Assembly: GCF_004025965.2 (NCBI RefSeq)
Contig: NZ_SAYU02000023.1
Location: 1-55,298 of the forward strand
Reading direction: 5' to 3'
DNA: 55,298 bases
From: Phycicoccus flavus
GTDB lineage: Bacteria; Actinomycetota; Actinomycetes; Actinomycetales; Dermatophilaceae
Below, in pieces: positions 1 through 8,162 of the stretch; positions within the stretch are counted from its first letter, which is position 1, and the number at the start of each line of letters is the position of its first letter. The notes under the pieces were generated by a model. It was not told where the DNA came from and did not search any database. It saw only the letters and a list, made by a program, of their open reading frames with translations. Position numbers and translations under genes: made by a program.

Positions 1-24
1 CTCGGTGACGAACCGGGGTGTCGG
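1..24. repeat. possible edge-truncated copy of palindromic element 2
   Basis: The first bases, CTCGGTGAC then GGGGTG, match the right half of the element at 8163-8226 (CTCGGTGAC, 5 variable bases, GGGGTG). The left half would lie outside the window. The match is short, so this is tentative. I see no gene in positions 1-126 on either strand. Confidence 0.25.
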
Positions 25-126
25 CGCCTGCGACCGCGGAAGGATCGCGCCGTCGCCGCCGTTGGCACCCGTGTGGGCCGGCCCGCCGGCCGCGCCCCTC
101 TTCCCCCGACGACGCAGGAGAGCCCC

Positions 127-648
127 ATGAGCCTCGACCGCCCGGTCGCCCCCAACCCCTACGAGATGCTGCCCGCGGTGCCCTCGTTCACCGTGACCAG
201 CGACGACGTCACCGACGGCGCCCCGCTGAAGGACGACCAGGTCGCCTCGGCCGGCAACACCTCGCCCCAAGTGTCCTGGTCCGGCGCCCCCGAGGGCACG
301 CAGAGCTACGTCGTCACCGTCTTCGACCCCGACGCCCCGACCCCGTCGGGCTTCTGGCACTGGGTGCTCGTCGACGTGCCGGCCGACGTCACCTCCCTCG
401 ACACCGGCGCAGCGGCCGGCGACCTGCCGGGCCAGGCGTTCCACGTCCGCAACGACGGCGGCGAGCACGGGTTCATGGGCGCGGCCCCGCCGGAGGGCGA
501 CATGCCGCACCGCTACTACCTCGTCGTGCACGCCGTGTCCGAGCCCAGCCTCGGGGTCGACGCCGACGCCTCCCCCGCCGTCGTGTCGTTCAACCTCGCG
601 TTCAAGACCCTCGGCCGGGCCGTCATCCACGGGACGTACCAGCACTGA
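127..648 (+). CDS. YbhB/YbcL-type PEBP (Raf kinase inhibitor-like) protein
   Basis: Encodes 173 residues of the phosphatidylethanolamine-binding protein fold, the bacterial YbhB/YbcL branch. Visible family features are the core [16 protein letters not shown] with its D-P-D-A-P ligand-site signature, a downstream G-x-H-G-F-M-G segment, and [11 protein letters not shown] near the end. Length fits the family (about 160-180). ATG 127 was chosen because GCAGGAGAG sits just upstream; an in-frame ATG at 73 would add a low-complexity extension. No signal peptide is seen, so it is probably cytoplasmic. The physiological ligand of bacterial members is unclear and the neighbours do not point to a role. 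Confidence 0.9.
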   Translation: MSLDRPVAPNPYEMLPAVPSFTVTSDDVTDGAPLKDDQVASAGNTSPQVSWSGAPEGTQSYVVTVFDPDAPTPSGFWHWVLVDVPADVTSLDTGAAAGDLPGQAFHVRNDGGEHGFMGAAPPEGDMPHRYYLVVHAVSEPSLGVDADASPAVVSFNLAFKTLGRAVIHGTYQH

Positions 649-747
649 CGCCGAGCACCGAGGACCACCGCGCCGGGCCGCTCCGGCGACGGAATCCGAA
701 GGTCGCCGCCGCCCTCGCTGCGCTTTCGCGCGGCGGGGGCGGTTCCG

Positions 748-753
748 TATGCT
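748..753 (+). promoter_or_regulatory. -10 box TATGCT, leaderless start of aldehyde dehydrogenase
   Basis: TATGCT lies 7 nt before ATG 761. This is the spacing expected if transcription starts at or next to the start codon. It favours ATG 761 over the overlapping upstream ATG at 749, and 761 also gives the N-terminus (MHQYIGG) usual in the family. Confidence 0.5.
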
Positions 754-760
754 CACCGGC

Positions 761-2269
761 ATGCACCAGTACATCGGCGGTGAGCGGCGCCCGACGAGCA
801 CCGGCGAGACCTTCGAGGTCCTCGACCCCAGCACCGACGAGGTCTACGAGACGGTGACCCTCGCGAGCGCCGAGGACGTCGACGCCGCCGTGGCCGCCGC
901 CCGTGCCGCGTTCCCGAGCTGGGCCGGCGCCACGCCCGCCGAGCGCGCCGCCGTCCTCACCCGCGCGGCCGCGCTGCTGGAGGAGCAGGCCGAGGACCTG
1001 GCCCGGGTGGAGTCCCGTCAGGCCGGCAAGCCGATCCGGCTGGCCCGCGAGTTCGACGTGCCCGGCACGGTCGACAACACCGCGTTCTTCGGCGCCGCCG
1101 CCCGCCGCCTCGACGGCCTGGCCAGCGCGGAGTACTCCGGCGACCACACGAGCTCGATCCGCCGCGAGCCGATCGGCGTCGTCGGGTCGATCGCACCCTG
1201 GAACTACCCCCTGCAGATGGCGGCCTGGAAGGTGCTGCCCGCCATCGCCGCGGGCAACACCATCGTCCTCAAGCCCGCCGAGACCACCCCGCTGACGACG
1301 CTGACCTTCGCCGAGGCGTTCACCGCCGCCGGCGCGCCGCCCGGGGTCGTCAACATCGTCACCGGGACGGGCCCGGTCGCCGGGCAGCACCTCGTCGGGC
1401 ACCCCGACGTCGACATGACCTCGTTCACCGGCTCCACCGCCGTCGGGCGGCAGGTCATGGCCACCGCGGCCGCGACCGGCAAGCGCGTCCACCTCGAGCT
1501 CGGCGGGAAGGCGCCCTTCGTCGTGTTCGACGACGCCGACCTCGAGGCCGCCGTGCACGGCGCCGCCGCGGCGAACCTCATCAACGCCGGGCAGGACTGC
1601 ACCGCCGCCGCCCGGGCCATCGTCCACAGCTCGCTCTACGACGAGTTCGTCGCCGGCGTCGCCGACCTCTACGGCGAGGTGCGGATGGGCCCGACGGACG
1701 ACGAGGCGACCGACCTCGGGCCGCTGTCGTCGCGGGCACACCTGGCCAAGGTGGCGGGGATGGTCGAGCGGGGGCGGGCGAGCGCGCGCGTCGTCCGCGG
1801 GGGTGCGGCGCCCACCGGCGACCTCGCGCGCGGCTGCTACTACGAGCCGACCGTCGTCGCCGACGTCCCCGTCGGCTCCGAGCTCTGGCGCGACGAGGTG
1901 TTCGGGCCGGTGCTCGTCGTCGTGCCCTTCGACGACGACGACGAGGCGATCCGGCTGGCCAACGACACCGCGTTCGGCCTGGCCGCGAGCGCCTGGACCC
2001 GGGACACCTACCGCGCCGGCCGCGCGAGCCGGGAGATCCGGGCCGGCTGCGTGTGGGTCAACGACCACATCCCGATCATCAGCGAGATGCCGCACGGCGG
2101 GTACAGACACTCGGGGTTCGGCAAGGACATGTCGATGTACTCCTTCGAGGAGTACACGAACGTCAAGCACGTCATGCACGACATCACCGGCGTCGCGCGC
2201 AAGGCGTGGCACCGCACGATCTTCGACCTGCCGGGCGCAGGACCCGACCCCCGAGAGGACCCCCGTTGA
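761..2269 (+). CDS. aldehyde dehydrogenase, gamma-aminobutyraldehyde dehydrogenase-like
   Basis: An NAD(P)-dependent aldehyde dehydrogenase of 502 residues. It shows the Rossmann segment PWNYPLQMAAWK, the general-base motif ELGGKAP and the catalytic cysteine in NAGQDCTAAAR. The tail SEMPHGGYRHSGFGKDMS followed by EEYT is close to that of E. coli PatD/YdcW, so oxidation of 4-aminobutanal to GABA (putrescine breakdown) is the best guess; betaine or another amino-aldehyde is possible. Its stop overlaps the start of the downstream aminotransferase (TTGA), so the two are translationally coupled. That pairing suits a transaminase-dehydrogenase route for an amine. Start 761 follows from the -10 box at 748-753. 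Confidence 0.88.
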   Translation: MHQYIGGERRPTSTGETFEVLDPSTDEVYETVTLASAEDVDAAVAAARAAFPSWAGATPAERAAVLTRAAALLEEQAEDLARVESRQAGKPIRLAREFDVPGTVDNTAFFGAAARRLDGLASAEYSGDHTSSIRREPIGVVGSIAPWNYPLQMAAWKVLPAIAAGNTIVLKPAETTPLTTLTFAEAFTAAGAPPGVVNIVTGTGPVAGQHLVGHPDVDMTSFTGSTAVGRQVMATAAATGKRVHLELGGKAPFVVFDDADLEAAVHGAAAANLINAGQDCTAAARAIVHSSLYDEFVAGVADLYGEVRMGPTDDEATDLGPLSSRAHLAKVAGMVERGRASARVVRGGAAPTGDLARGCYYEPTVVADVPVGSELWRDEVFGPVLVVVPFDDDDEAIRLANDTAFGLAASAWTRDTYRAGRASREIRAGCVWVNDHIPIISEMPHGGYRHSGFGKDMSMYSFEEYTNVKHVMHDITGVARKAWHRTIFDLPGAGPDPREDPR

Positions 2270-3642
2270 GCGAGTTCACCGTCCCCGACGTCCGGCCCGA
2301 CCCCGAGCGCGGCGCCCGCGTCGCCGCCGACGACCGGGCCCACGTCCTGCACTCCTGGTCGGCGCAGGCGAAGATCAGCCCGCTGCCGATCGCCGGCGCC
2401 TCCGGGTCGTGGTTCTGGGACTACGAGGGCACCCGCTACCTCGACTTCTCCTCGCAGCTGGTCAACGTCAACATCGGCCACCAGCACCCGCGGTACGTCG
2501 CGGCCATCCAGGAGGCCGCCGCCCGGCAGTGCACCATCGCCCCGAGCTTCGCCGACGAGTCGCGCTCCGAGGCCGCGCGGATGATCGTCGAGCGCGCGCC
2601 CGAGGGCATGGCCAAGGTGTTCTTCACCAACGGCGGCGCCGAGGCCACCGAGAACGCGATGCGGATGGCCCGGCTGCACACCGGCCGGCACAAGGTCCTC
2701 TCGACCTACCGCAGCTACCACGGCGCGACGGCCGGCTCGATCCAGGCCACCGGCGAGCCGCGACGCTGGGGCAGCGAGCCGGGCGGCGCCGGGTTCGTCC
2801 ACTTCTGGGGGCCCTACCCGTTCCGCTCGCCGTTCCACTCGACCTCGGTCGAGGAGGAGTGCGAGCGCGCGCTCCAGCACCTGCGCGACGTCGTCATGGT
2901 CGAGAACCCGGCGTCCATCGCGGCCATCGTCCTCGAGACGGTCGTCGGGACCAACGGCGTGCTCATTCCGCCGGACGGCTACCTCGCCGGGGTGCGCGAG
3001 ATCTGCGACGAGCACGGCATCCTCTGGATCGCCGACGAGGTCATGTGCGGCTTCGGCCGCTGCGGCGAGTGGTTCGCCGTCGACCGCTGGGGGCAGGCGC
3101 CGGACCTCGTCTGCTTCGCCAAGGGCGTGAACTCGGGGTACGTCCCGCTCGGCGGGGTCGTCGTGTCCGCGCAGGTCGCGGCCACCTTCGACGAGCGTCC
3201 CTACCCCGGCGGGCTGACGTACTCCGGGCATCCGCTGGCCTGCGCGTCCGCGGTGGCGTCGATGCGGATCTTCGAGGACGAGGGCATCCTCGAGCACGTC
3301 CGGAAGATGGCCGACACCGTCGTCGGGCCGCGGTTGGCGGAGATCCAGGAGAAGCACCCGTCGGTGGGCGAGGCGCGGGGGCTCGGGATGTTCTGGGCGC
3401 TGGACCTGGTCCGCGACACCCGGACCCACGAGGCGCTCGTGCCGTTCAACGCCTCCGGCGAGGCCGCGAAGCCGATGTCCGAGCTCGTCGCCGCGTGCAC
3501 CTCGCGCGGGATGTGGCCGATGACGCACTACAACCGCATCCACGTCGTCCCGCCGTGCACGACGAGCGCCGACGAGCTGCACAAGGGCCTGGACATCCTC
3601 GACGCCGCCCTCGACGTCGCCGACGCCCACGTCACCGCCTGA
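2266..3642 (+). CDS. class III PLP-dependent aminotransferase (amine/omega-amino acid type)
   Basis: Encodes 458 residues of the class III (ornithine/omega) aminotransferase family. Visible are the N-terminal YLDFSSQLVNVNIGHQHP, the PLP phosphate region FFTNGGAEATENAMRMAR, the D-E-V segment WIADEVMCGFGRCG and the Schiff-base lysine in CFAKGVNSGYVPLGG. The start is TTG 2266, inside the stop of the preceding aldehyde dehydrogenase, with GAGAGG about 10 nt upstream. It would remove the amino group of a diamine, taurine-like compound or omega-amino acid, passing an aldehyde to the coupled dehydrogenase. The precise substrate cannot be read from sequence. The 62-bp tandem array follows directly. 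Confidence 0.85.
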   Translation: MSEFTVPDVRPDPERGARVAADDRAHVLHSWSAQAKISPLPIAGASGSWFWDYEGTRYLDFSSQLVNVNIGHQHPRYVAAIQEAAARQCTIAPSFADESRSEAARMIVERAPEGMAKVFFTNGGAEATENAMRMARLHTGRHKVLSTYRSYHGATAGSIQATGEPRRWGSEPGGAGFVHFWGPYPFRSPFHSTSVEEECERALQHLRDVVMVENPASIAAIVLETVVGTNGVLIPPDGYLAGVREICDEHGILWIADEVMCGFGRCGEWFAVDRWGQAPDLVCFAKGVNSGYVPLGGVVVSAQVAATFDERPYPGGLTYSGHPLACASAVASMRIFEDEGILEHVRKMADTVVGPRLAEIQEKHPSVGEARGLGMFWALDLVRDTRTHEALVPFNASGEAAKPMSELVAACTSRGMWPMTHYNRIHVVPPCTTSADELHKGLDILDAALDVADAHVTA

Positions 3643-3684
3643 TCCCCCACCCCACCCCTCCTCCCCCTCCCCACCCGTCCCGAC

Positions 3685-4023
3685 TTTCCCGCCCCATCCG
3701 TAAATGCCGGGGTTCGCAAGGGAAGACTTCCGGCGCGAACCCCCGGTTTCCCGCCCCATCCGGAGCCGCTGGGGTTCGCAAGGCAAAGCTTCCCGCGCGA
3801 ACCCCGGGTTTCCCGCCCCATCCGTAAAAGCCGGGGTTCGCAAGGGAACACTTCCCCCGCGAACCCCGGGTTTCCCGCCCCATCCGTAAAAGCTGGGGTC
3901 CGCAAGGGAAGACTCCCCGCGCGAACCCCGGGTTTCCCGCCCCACCCGTAAAAGCCGGGGTTCACAAGGGAACACTTCCCCCGCGAACCCCCGGTTTCCC
4001 ACCCCACCCGGCGACGCCGGGGC
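3685..4023. repeat. five 62-bp tandem palindromic repeats plus partial sixth
   Basis: Units start at 3685, 3747, 3809, 3871 and 3933, each exactly 62 bp; a degenerate sixth begins at 3995. Each unit starts TTTCCCGCCCCAYCCG (the second diverges after that) and contains GGGGTTCGC, 17 nt, then GCGAACCCC. In the third unit the outer 9-bp stem is perfect, and the 17-nt spacer itself pairs (GGGAA-CAC-TTCCC inside a 2x2 internal loop). Other units carry one or two changes, some breaking a pair (3896-3904, 3957-3965). The same core and spacing recur at 35147-35201 and 51691-51745. There are no unique spacers and no cas genes, so this is not a CRISPR. Confidence 0.93.
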
Positions 4024-4028
4024 ACGGC

Positions 4029-4034
4029 TAGATT
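4029..4034 (+). promoter_or_regulatory. -10 box TAGATT, leaderless start
   Basis: TAGATT ends 6 nt before GTG 4041 and no Shine-Dalgarno sequence is present. The layout fits a leaderless transcript. The box sits directly beside the degenerate end of the palindromic array. Confidence 0.5.
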
Positions 4035-4040
4035 CGGCGC

Positions 4041-5348
4041 GTGGACCCCGTCGACGACGACGCCGCGCCGGCCGCCGACGCCCGCCGGCAGCTCGGGCTC
4101 ATCGCCGCCGCCGTCGTCCTCGTCCTCTCCTGCTGGTTCGCCGCCTCCGCCGTGGCGCCGACGCTGCGGGCGGAGTGGGGCATCACCTCGCTGCAGGCGA
4201 CGCTGCTCACCGTCGCCGTCCAGCTGGGGTTCGTCGCCGGGGCGGTGACGTCGGCAGCGGTCAACCTCGCCGACCGGTTCCCGGCCCACCGGGTCGCCGG
4301 CCTCTCCGCGCTGCTGGCGGCGCTGACCACGGCCGCCGTCGCCGGGCTCGTCGACTCCCTCGGCCCGGCCGTCGTCCTGCGCTTCGCCACCGGCGTCGCG
4401 CTGGCCGGGGTCTATCCCGTCGCCATGAAGCTCATGACCTCGTGGTTCGACCGCGGACGCGGCTTCGCCCTCGGCGTGCTCATCGGTGCACTCACCCTGG
4501 GCAGCGCCCTGCCGCAGCTCGTGTCCGGGCTGCCGACCCTGCCCTGGCGCGGGGTGCTCGCGGTGTCGGCGACGCTGGCCGCGGTCGGGGGCGGCTTGCT
4601 GCTGGCGCTCGTCCGGCTCGGGCCGCACGCCCGGCCCGCGCCACCGCTCGAGCCGCGCTTCGTCCTCACCCTGTTCCGGGACCGCGGGCCCCTGCTCGCC
4701 AACCTCGGCTACTTCGGGCACATGTGGGAGCTGTACGCGATGTGGACGTGGGTGCCGGCCTTCCTCATCGCCTCCGTCGCCGCGCGCTCGGGCGTCGAGC
4801 TCGGGCGGACGACGGTCGGTGTCACGGCGTTCGTCGTCATCGGGGTCGCGGGGGCGGCCGGGTGCCTGGCCGCGGGACGGCTCGGCGACCGGCTGGGGCG
4901 GGCACGGGTCGCCGGCTGGGCGATGCGGGGGTCGGCGACGTGCTGCGTCCTGGCGGCCCTGGTTTTCGCCGCGCCGCTGTGGCTCGTCGTGCCCGTGCTG
5001 CTGCTCTGGGGCATCACCGTCATCGCCGACTCCGGGCTGTTCTCCAGCTGCGTCGCCGACGTCGTCGACCCGCGCTACGTCGGCACTGCCCTGACCACCC
5101 AGACCGCGGTCGGCTTCCTCCTCACCGTGCTCACCATCAACGCCGTGCCGGTGGTCGTCGACCTCGCGGGCTGGCGGGTCGCCGTGGCGCTGCTCGCCCT
5201 CGGGCCGCTGGCCGGCGCGGTGGCGATGCAGCGCCTCGACGTCCTCCTGCGCACGCCCGAGCCCGTCGGCGACGCGGGGAGGCCGGCCCGGCCGGTCGAC
5301 ACCCCGGAACGTCACCGAGACCCCGGTTCGGAACCGGGGTCTCGATGA
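4041..5348 (+). CDS. MFS transporter, CynX/NarK-like
   Basis: A 435-residue membrane protein with about 12 hydrophobic segments and the MFS topology of two six-helix halves. The loop after helix 2 (NLADRFPAHRVAG) and the equivalent later loop GRLGDRLGRARVAG carry the family's charged D-R/G-R pattern; FATGVALAGVYPVAMKLMTSWF resembles the CynX/NarK branch. The cargo is unknown. The start is GTG 4041 with a -10 box 6 nt upstream. The last dozen codons are encoded by palindromic element 2 (5314-5373), so the hydrophilic Arg/Pro tail is probably a by-product of that insertion. It is convergent with the DHA2 pump. Confidence 0.8.
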   Translation: MDPVDDDAAPAADARRQLGLIAAAVVLVLSCWFAASAVAPTLRAEWGITSLQATLLTVAVQLGFVAGAVTSAAVNLADRFPAHRVAGLSALLAALTTAAVAGLVDSLGPAVVLRFATGVALAGVYPVAMKLMTSWFDRGRGFALGVLIGALTLGSALPQLVSGLPTLPWRGVLAVSATLAAVGGGLLLALVRLGPHARPAPPLEPRFVLTLFRDRGPLLANLGYFGHMWELYAMWTWVPAFLIASVAARSGVELGRTTVGVTAFVVIGVAGAAGCLAAGRLGDRLGRARVAGWAMRGSATCCVLAALVFAAPLWLVVPVLLLWGITVIADSGLFSSCVADVVDPRYVGTALTTQTAVGFLLTVLTINAVPVVVDLAGWRVAVALLALGPLAGAVAMQRLDVLLRTPEPVGDAGRPARPVDTPERHRDPGSEPGSR

Positions 5349-5373
5349 CATTTCGGGGTCACCCCGAAATGTC
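5314..5373. repeat. palindromic element 2, copy A (two consecutive hairpins)
   Basis: Two near-perfect palindromes lie side by side. Arms 5316-5329 and 5331-5344 (CGAGACCCCGGTTC and its complement) are 14 bp with a single central base. Arms 5347-5359 and 5361-5373 (GACATTTCGGGGT and its complement) are 13 bp with a single central base. The element covers the 3' end of the MFS gene and lies between two convergent genes, so it could act as a bidirectional terminator, although no T-tract follows. A homologous copy in the same orientation is at 8163-8226. Confidence 0.88.
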
Positions 5374-5400
5374 CGCCGGGGGGCGGGGCGGGGAGGGGCG

Positions 5401-6906
5401 TCAGTGGGCGCCGGCGTCGGTCCGGGCGCGGCGGGGGAGGAACCAGGCCAGGCCCCAGGCGAGCGCGGCGAGGCCGATGCTCGCGAGCAGGGTGTGCTCG
5501 GCGGCCAGGAGGTGCCGTCCCGCCGCCGCGGCGGCCAGCGGGCCGCCGGACTCGAGGTCGTAGACGTGGAAGAACAGCGTCGCGAGCCCGGCGATGCCGA
5601 GCGAGGCGCCCAGCTGTTCGGTGGCCGTCAGCAGCCCGGTGGCCGACCCGACCTCGTGGTCCTCGATGCCGCCGAGCACGATGGCGAAGAGCGGCACGAA
5701 GATCATGCCCATCCCCAGCCCGAACAGCGCCAGACCGGGCGACAGCGCGGCGACCCCGACCTCGGCGGACCCCCGCAGCGAGAACCACAGGACGAGGCAG
5801 CCGGCGGCCATGGTCGTCGTGCCGACGTGCAGGACCGGACGGCCGACCCGCTGCGCCGCCCACGACCCGACCCCGGCCCCGACGAGCGAGCCGACCGCGA
5901 GCGAGGACAGGTAGAGCCCGGCGTCGAACGCCGACTTATCCAGCCCGACCTGCAGGAACACGCCGACGACGAACTGCACGCCGACGACCGCGCCGAAGAA
6001 CACAGCCATGAAGACGATCCCCGCGACGTACGACGACTTGCGCAGGACGCTGGGCTCGATGACGGTGCTCGCCCCCGCGGCGACCCGGCCGCGCTGGTGA
6101 CGGACGAAGACGACGAGCAGCGGGACGACGGCGAGCAGCAGCCCGAAGACCCACAGCGGCCAGCCGAGCGCGCGCCCCTCGACCAGCGGGTAGGTCAGCA
6201 GCAGGCTGACCGCGCCGAGCATCGCCGTGCCGACGACGTCGACGCGGGCCCCGGGCGCGCGCCGGTTCGCGGGGAGGACCCGCCGGCCGACGGCGATCGC
6301 CGCCAGACCGACCGGGACGTTGACGAGGAAGAGCGAGCGCCAGCCCGTCCCGAACGCGTCCAGCTGCATGAGCGACCCGGCGACCACCGGACCCAGGACG
6401 GTGGAGAGCCCGATGGCCGGGCCCATCGCCCCCATCGCGGTGCCGACCCGCGCCGGGGTGAAGAGCTCGCGGACCAGGCCGAAGCACTGGGGCACCATCG
6501 TCGCCGCGGCCAGGCCCTGGAGCGCCCGGGCGACGACGAGCGCGTCACCGGTGGGGGCGGCCGCGCACGCCACCGAGGTGAGGACGAAGCCGCCGAGGCC
6601 GAGCAGCAGCATCCGCCGCCGGCCGACGACGTCCCCGAGCCGGGCCGACGCGACGAGCCCGACGGCCAGCGCCAGCGTGTACGCCGCGGCGACCCACTCC
6701 AGGCTCGAGGTGCTCATCGCGAGCTCGGCCCGGATGGAGGGGGCCGCGACGTTGACGATCGTGCTGTCGAGGATGTTGAGGACCACGGCGCCGAGGACGA
6801 CGGCGAACCCCGCCCAGGTGCGGCGGGTGGGTCCGGCGGGGGTGGCGTCGGCGGCCGGTGCGGCGCCCGGCGTGGCGGCGGGTGGGGTGTCTGCGGCGGT
6901 CGTCAT
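5401..6906 (-). CDS. DHA2-family (EmrB/QacA-type, 14-TM) MFS drug efflux transporter
   Basis: A 501-residue proton-driven exporter. The first helix carries LDSTIVNVAAPSI, the DHA2 hallmark; later signatures are GDVVGRRRMLLLG in the first cytoplasmic loop and ARALQGLAAATMVP in helix 4. About 14 membrane segments follow, and the N-terminus is Ala/Pro/Thr-rich. ATG 6906 was chosen because AAGGAG lies 7 nt upstream. It is divergent from a WYL regulator with 115 bp between, so that regulator is the likely controller. The substrate is unknown; the family exports hydrophobic drugs and dyes. The stop at 5401 is 27 bp from palindromic element 2. Confidence 0.87.
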   Translation of the reverse strand: MTTAADTPPAATPGAAPAADATPAGPTRRTWAGFAVVLGAVVLNILDSTIVNVAAPSIRAELAMSTSSLEWVAAAYTLALAVGLVASARLGDVVGRRRMLLLGLGGFVLTSVACAAAPTGDALVVARALQGLAAATMVPQCFGLVRELFTPARVGTAMGAMGPAIGLSTVLGPVVAGSLMQLDAFGTGWRSLFLVNVPVGLAAIAVGRRVLPANRRAPGARVDVVGTAMLGAVSLLLTYPLVEGRALGWPLWVFGLLLAVVPLLVVFVRHQRGRVAAGASTVIEPSVLRKSSYVAGIVFMAVFFGAVVGVQFVVGVFLQVGLDKSAFDAGLYLSSLAVGSLVGAGVGSWAAQRVGRPVLHVGTTTMAAGCLVLWFSLRGSAEVGVAALSPGLALFGLGMGMIFVPLFAIVLGGIEDHEVGSATGLLTATEQLGASLGIAGLATLFFHVYDLESGGPLAAAAAGRHLLAAEHTLLASIGLAALAWGLAWFLPRRARTDAGAH

Positions 6907-6978
6907 GACGACTCCTTGCTCTCGGGGCTGTGGGGGCGGACCTCGTCCGCCTGCTGTCGTCGCCGACGCTAGGAGTCC

Positions 6979-7001
6979 ATCAGGCACGTTCCCTTCCTGA
7001 T
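6979..7001. promoter_or_regulatory. candidate operator in the DHA2/WYL divergent region
   Basis: ATCAGG (6979-6984) and CCTGAT (6996-7001) form an inverted repeat with 11 nt between the arms. It lies just upstream of the -10 box of the WYL gene. A dyad in a divergent regulator/pump gap is a usual operator position, but six-base arms can arise by chance. Confidence 0.35.
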
Positions 7002-7008
7002 TCCGACC

Positions 7009-7014
7009 TAGTCT
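7009..7014 (+). promoter_or_regulatory. -10 box TAGTCT, leaderless start of WYL gene
   Basis: TAGTCT ends 7 nt before GTG 7022, with no ribosome binding site between. No clear -35 hexamer is present. Confidence 0.5.
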
Positions 7015-7021
7015 GAGGACC

Positions 7022-8059
7022 GTGTCCGACACCTCCGCCCGGCTCTTCAGGCTCCTGTCCCTGCTCCAGGCGCCGAGGGAGTGGCCGGGGCCGGAGCTCG
7101 CGGCCCGGCTGCACGTCAGCGAGCGGACCGTGCGCAACGACGTCCAGCGGCTGCGCGACCTCGGCTACCCCGTCAACGCCACCCGGGGCTCGGTCGGCGG
7201 CTATCGGCTCGCGTCCGGCACGGCGATGCCGCCGCTGCTGCTCGACGACGACGAGGCGGTCGCCGTCGCGGTGAGTCTGCGGACGGCGAGCGGCGGCGAG
7301 GTCGCGGGGCTCGACGAGTCGTCGGTCCGGGCCCTGACCAAGCTGCAGCAGGTGCTGCCGGCCCGGCTGCGCGGCCAGGTCGAGGCGCTCGGGGCGGCGA
7401 CGTCACGCGCCGAGCCCTGGCGTCGCCGGCAGGCCCCCGTGGACGGGTCGCTGCTTGCGCTGCTCGCCGGCGCCGCGGGAGCCCGGGAGGTCGTCCGCTT
7501 CGGGTACGCCGACCACGCCGGCGCCGGCAGCGAGCGCCGCGTCGAGCCCTACCGCCTCGTCACGCTCGGCCAGCGCTGGTACCTCGTCGCGTTCGACGTG
7601 CACCGGGACGACTGGCGCACCTTCCGCGTCGACCGGGTCCGCGAGGCGCGGTCCGTCGGGCACCGGTTCCGGGCCCGCGACCTGCCGTCCGAGGACGTCG
7701 CGGCCTGGGTGGCGCAGAAGACGCGGCAGGTGCTGCATCGCAGCACGGCGACGGTTCGGGTCGCGGCGCCGGCGGCGGAGGTGCAGGGACGGCTGGGGCA
7801 CTGGGTCGAGGGGACGGTCGAGACCTCGCGGCCGGACTCGTGCGTCGTCCGGCTCGCCGGGCCGAGCGTCACGGGGACCGCGTTCTGGCTGGGGACGCTG
7901 GGTCACGAGTTCGAAGTCCTCGAGCCGCCGGAGCTGCTCGACGCCGTCCGCGACCTCGGTGAGCGCTACGCGCGGGCCGCCGGCGCGAGCGGAGGCGGCG
8001 GCGGGGCGGCGGCGCTGGGGCGTGCACGGCGCGACGGGCCCCGGGCTCCGGCTCGGTGA
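7022..8059 (+). CDS. WYL-domain transcriptional regulator with N-terminal HTH
   Basis: A 345-residue cytoplasmic regulator. Residues about 1-60 form an HTH_11-type winged helix (RLFRLLSLLQ, then HVSERTVRNDVQRLRDLGYPV). Residues about 130-215 hold the WYL fold, with RVEPYRLVTLGQRWYLVAFD as its signature (here Q-R-W-Y-L) followed by RTFRVDRV. A WCX-like C-terminal extension follows and the tail is a Gly/Ala/Arg run. WYL proteins bind a nucleic acid or small-molecule effector and regulate adjacent genes. Its divergent orientation to the DHA2 efflux gene suggests it controls that pump. The start is GTG 7022, placed by a -10 box. Confidence 0.88.
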   Translation: MSDTSARLFRLLSLLQAPREWPGPELAARLHVSERTVRNDVQRLRDLGYPVNATRGSVGGYRLASGTAMPPLLLDDDEAVAVAVSLRTASGGEVAGLDESSVRALTKLQQVLPARLRGQVEALGAATSRAEPWRRRQAPVDGSLLALLAGAAGAREVVRFGYADHAGAGSERRVEPYRLVTLGQRWYLVAFDVHRDDWRTFRVDRVREARSVGHRFRARDLPSEDVAAWVAQKTRQVLHRSTATVRVAAPAAEVQGRLGHWVEGTVETSRPDSCVVRLAGPSVTGTAFWLGTLGHEFEVLEPPELLDAVRDLGERYARAAGASGGGGGAAALGRARRDGPRAPAR

Positions 8060-8162
8060 CCTCGCTGGTGCCGGTGGTGCTCGACGGCACGGGGCGACGG
8101 GGTGCCGGGCCGTCCGACCGCGTCGTTCGGGCGGCCCCGGTCGGCCATCACCCCGGTTTGTC

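Larger units (their letters stand above)
3643..4040. other. 398-bp intergenic region holding a palindromic tandem array
   Basis: The region opens with a pyrimidine-rich tract (about 3645-3680), then holds five complete 62-bp palindromic units and a partial sixth. It ends with the -10 box of the next gene. No coding potential is convincing: open frames run through on both strands only because the repeat lacks stops, and 62 is not a multiple of three. Confidence 0.85.

Noticed and set aside
3643-4002. Repeat peptides such as GWGGKPGVR and FYGWGG read through the tandem array
   Set aside because: 62 bp is not a multiple of three, so the frame cycles through all three readings; the open frames result from lack of stops in the repeat, not from selection for protein.
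3685-4023. CRISPR array
   Set aside because: The 62-bp units are contiguous with no unique spacers, are internally palindromic, and no cas genes are nearby.
5312-5863. Minus-strand open frame ending in the same DPGSEPGSR tail as the MFS gene
   Set aside because: The shared tail arises because both strands read the same palindrome; the rest is antisense within the DHA2 gene.
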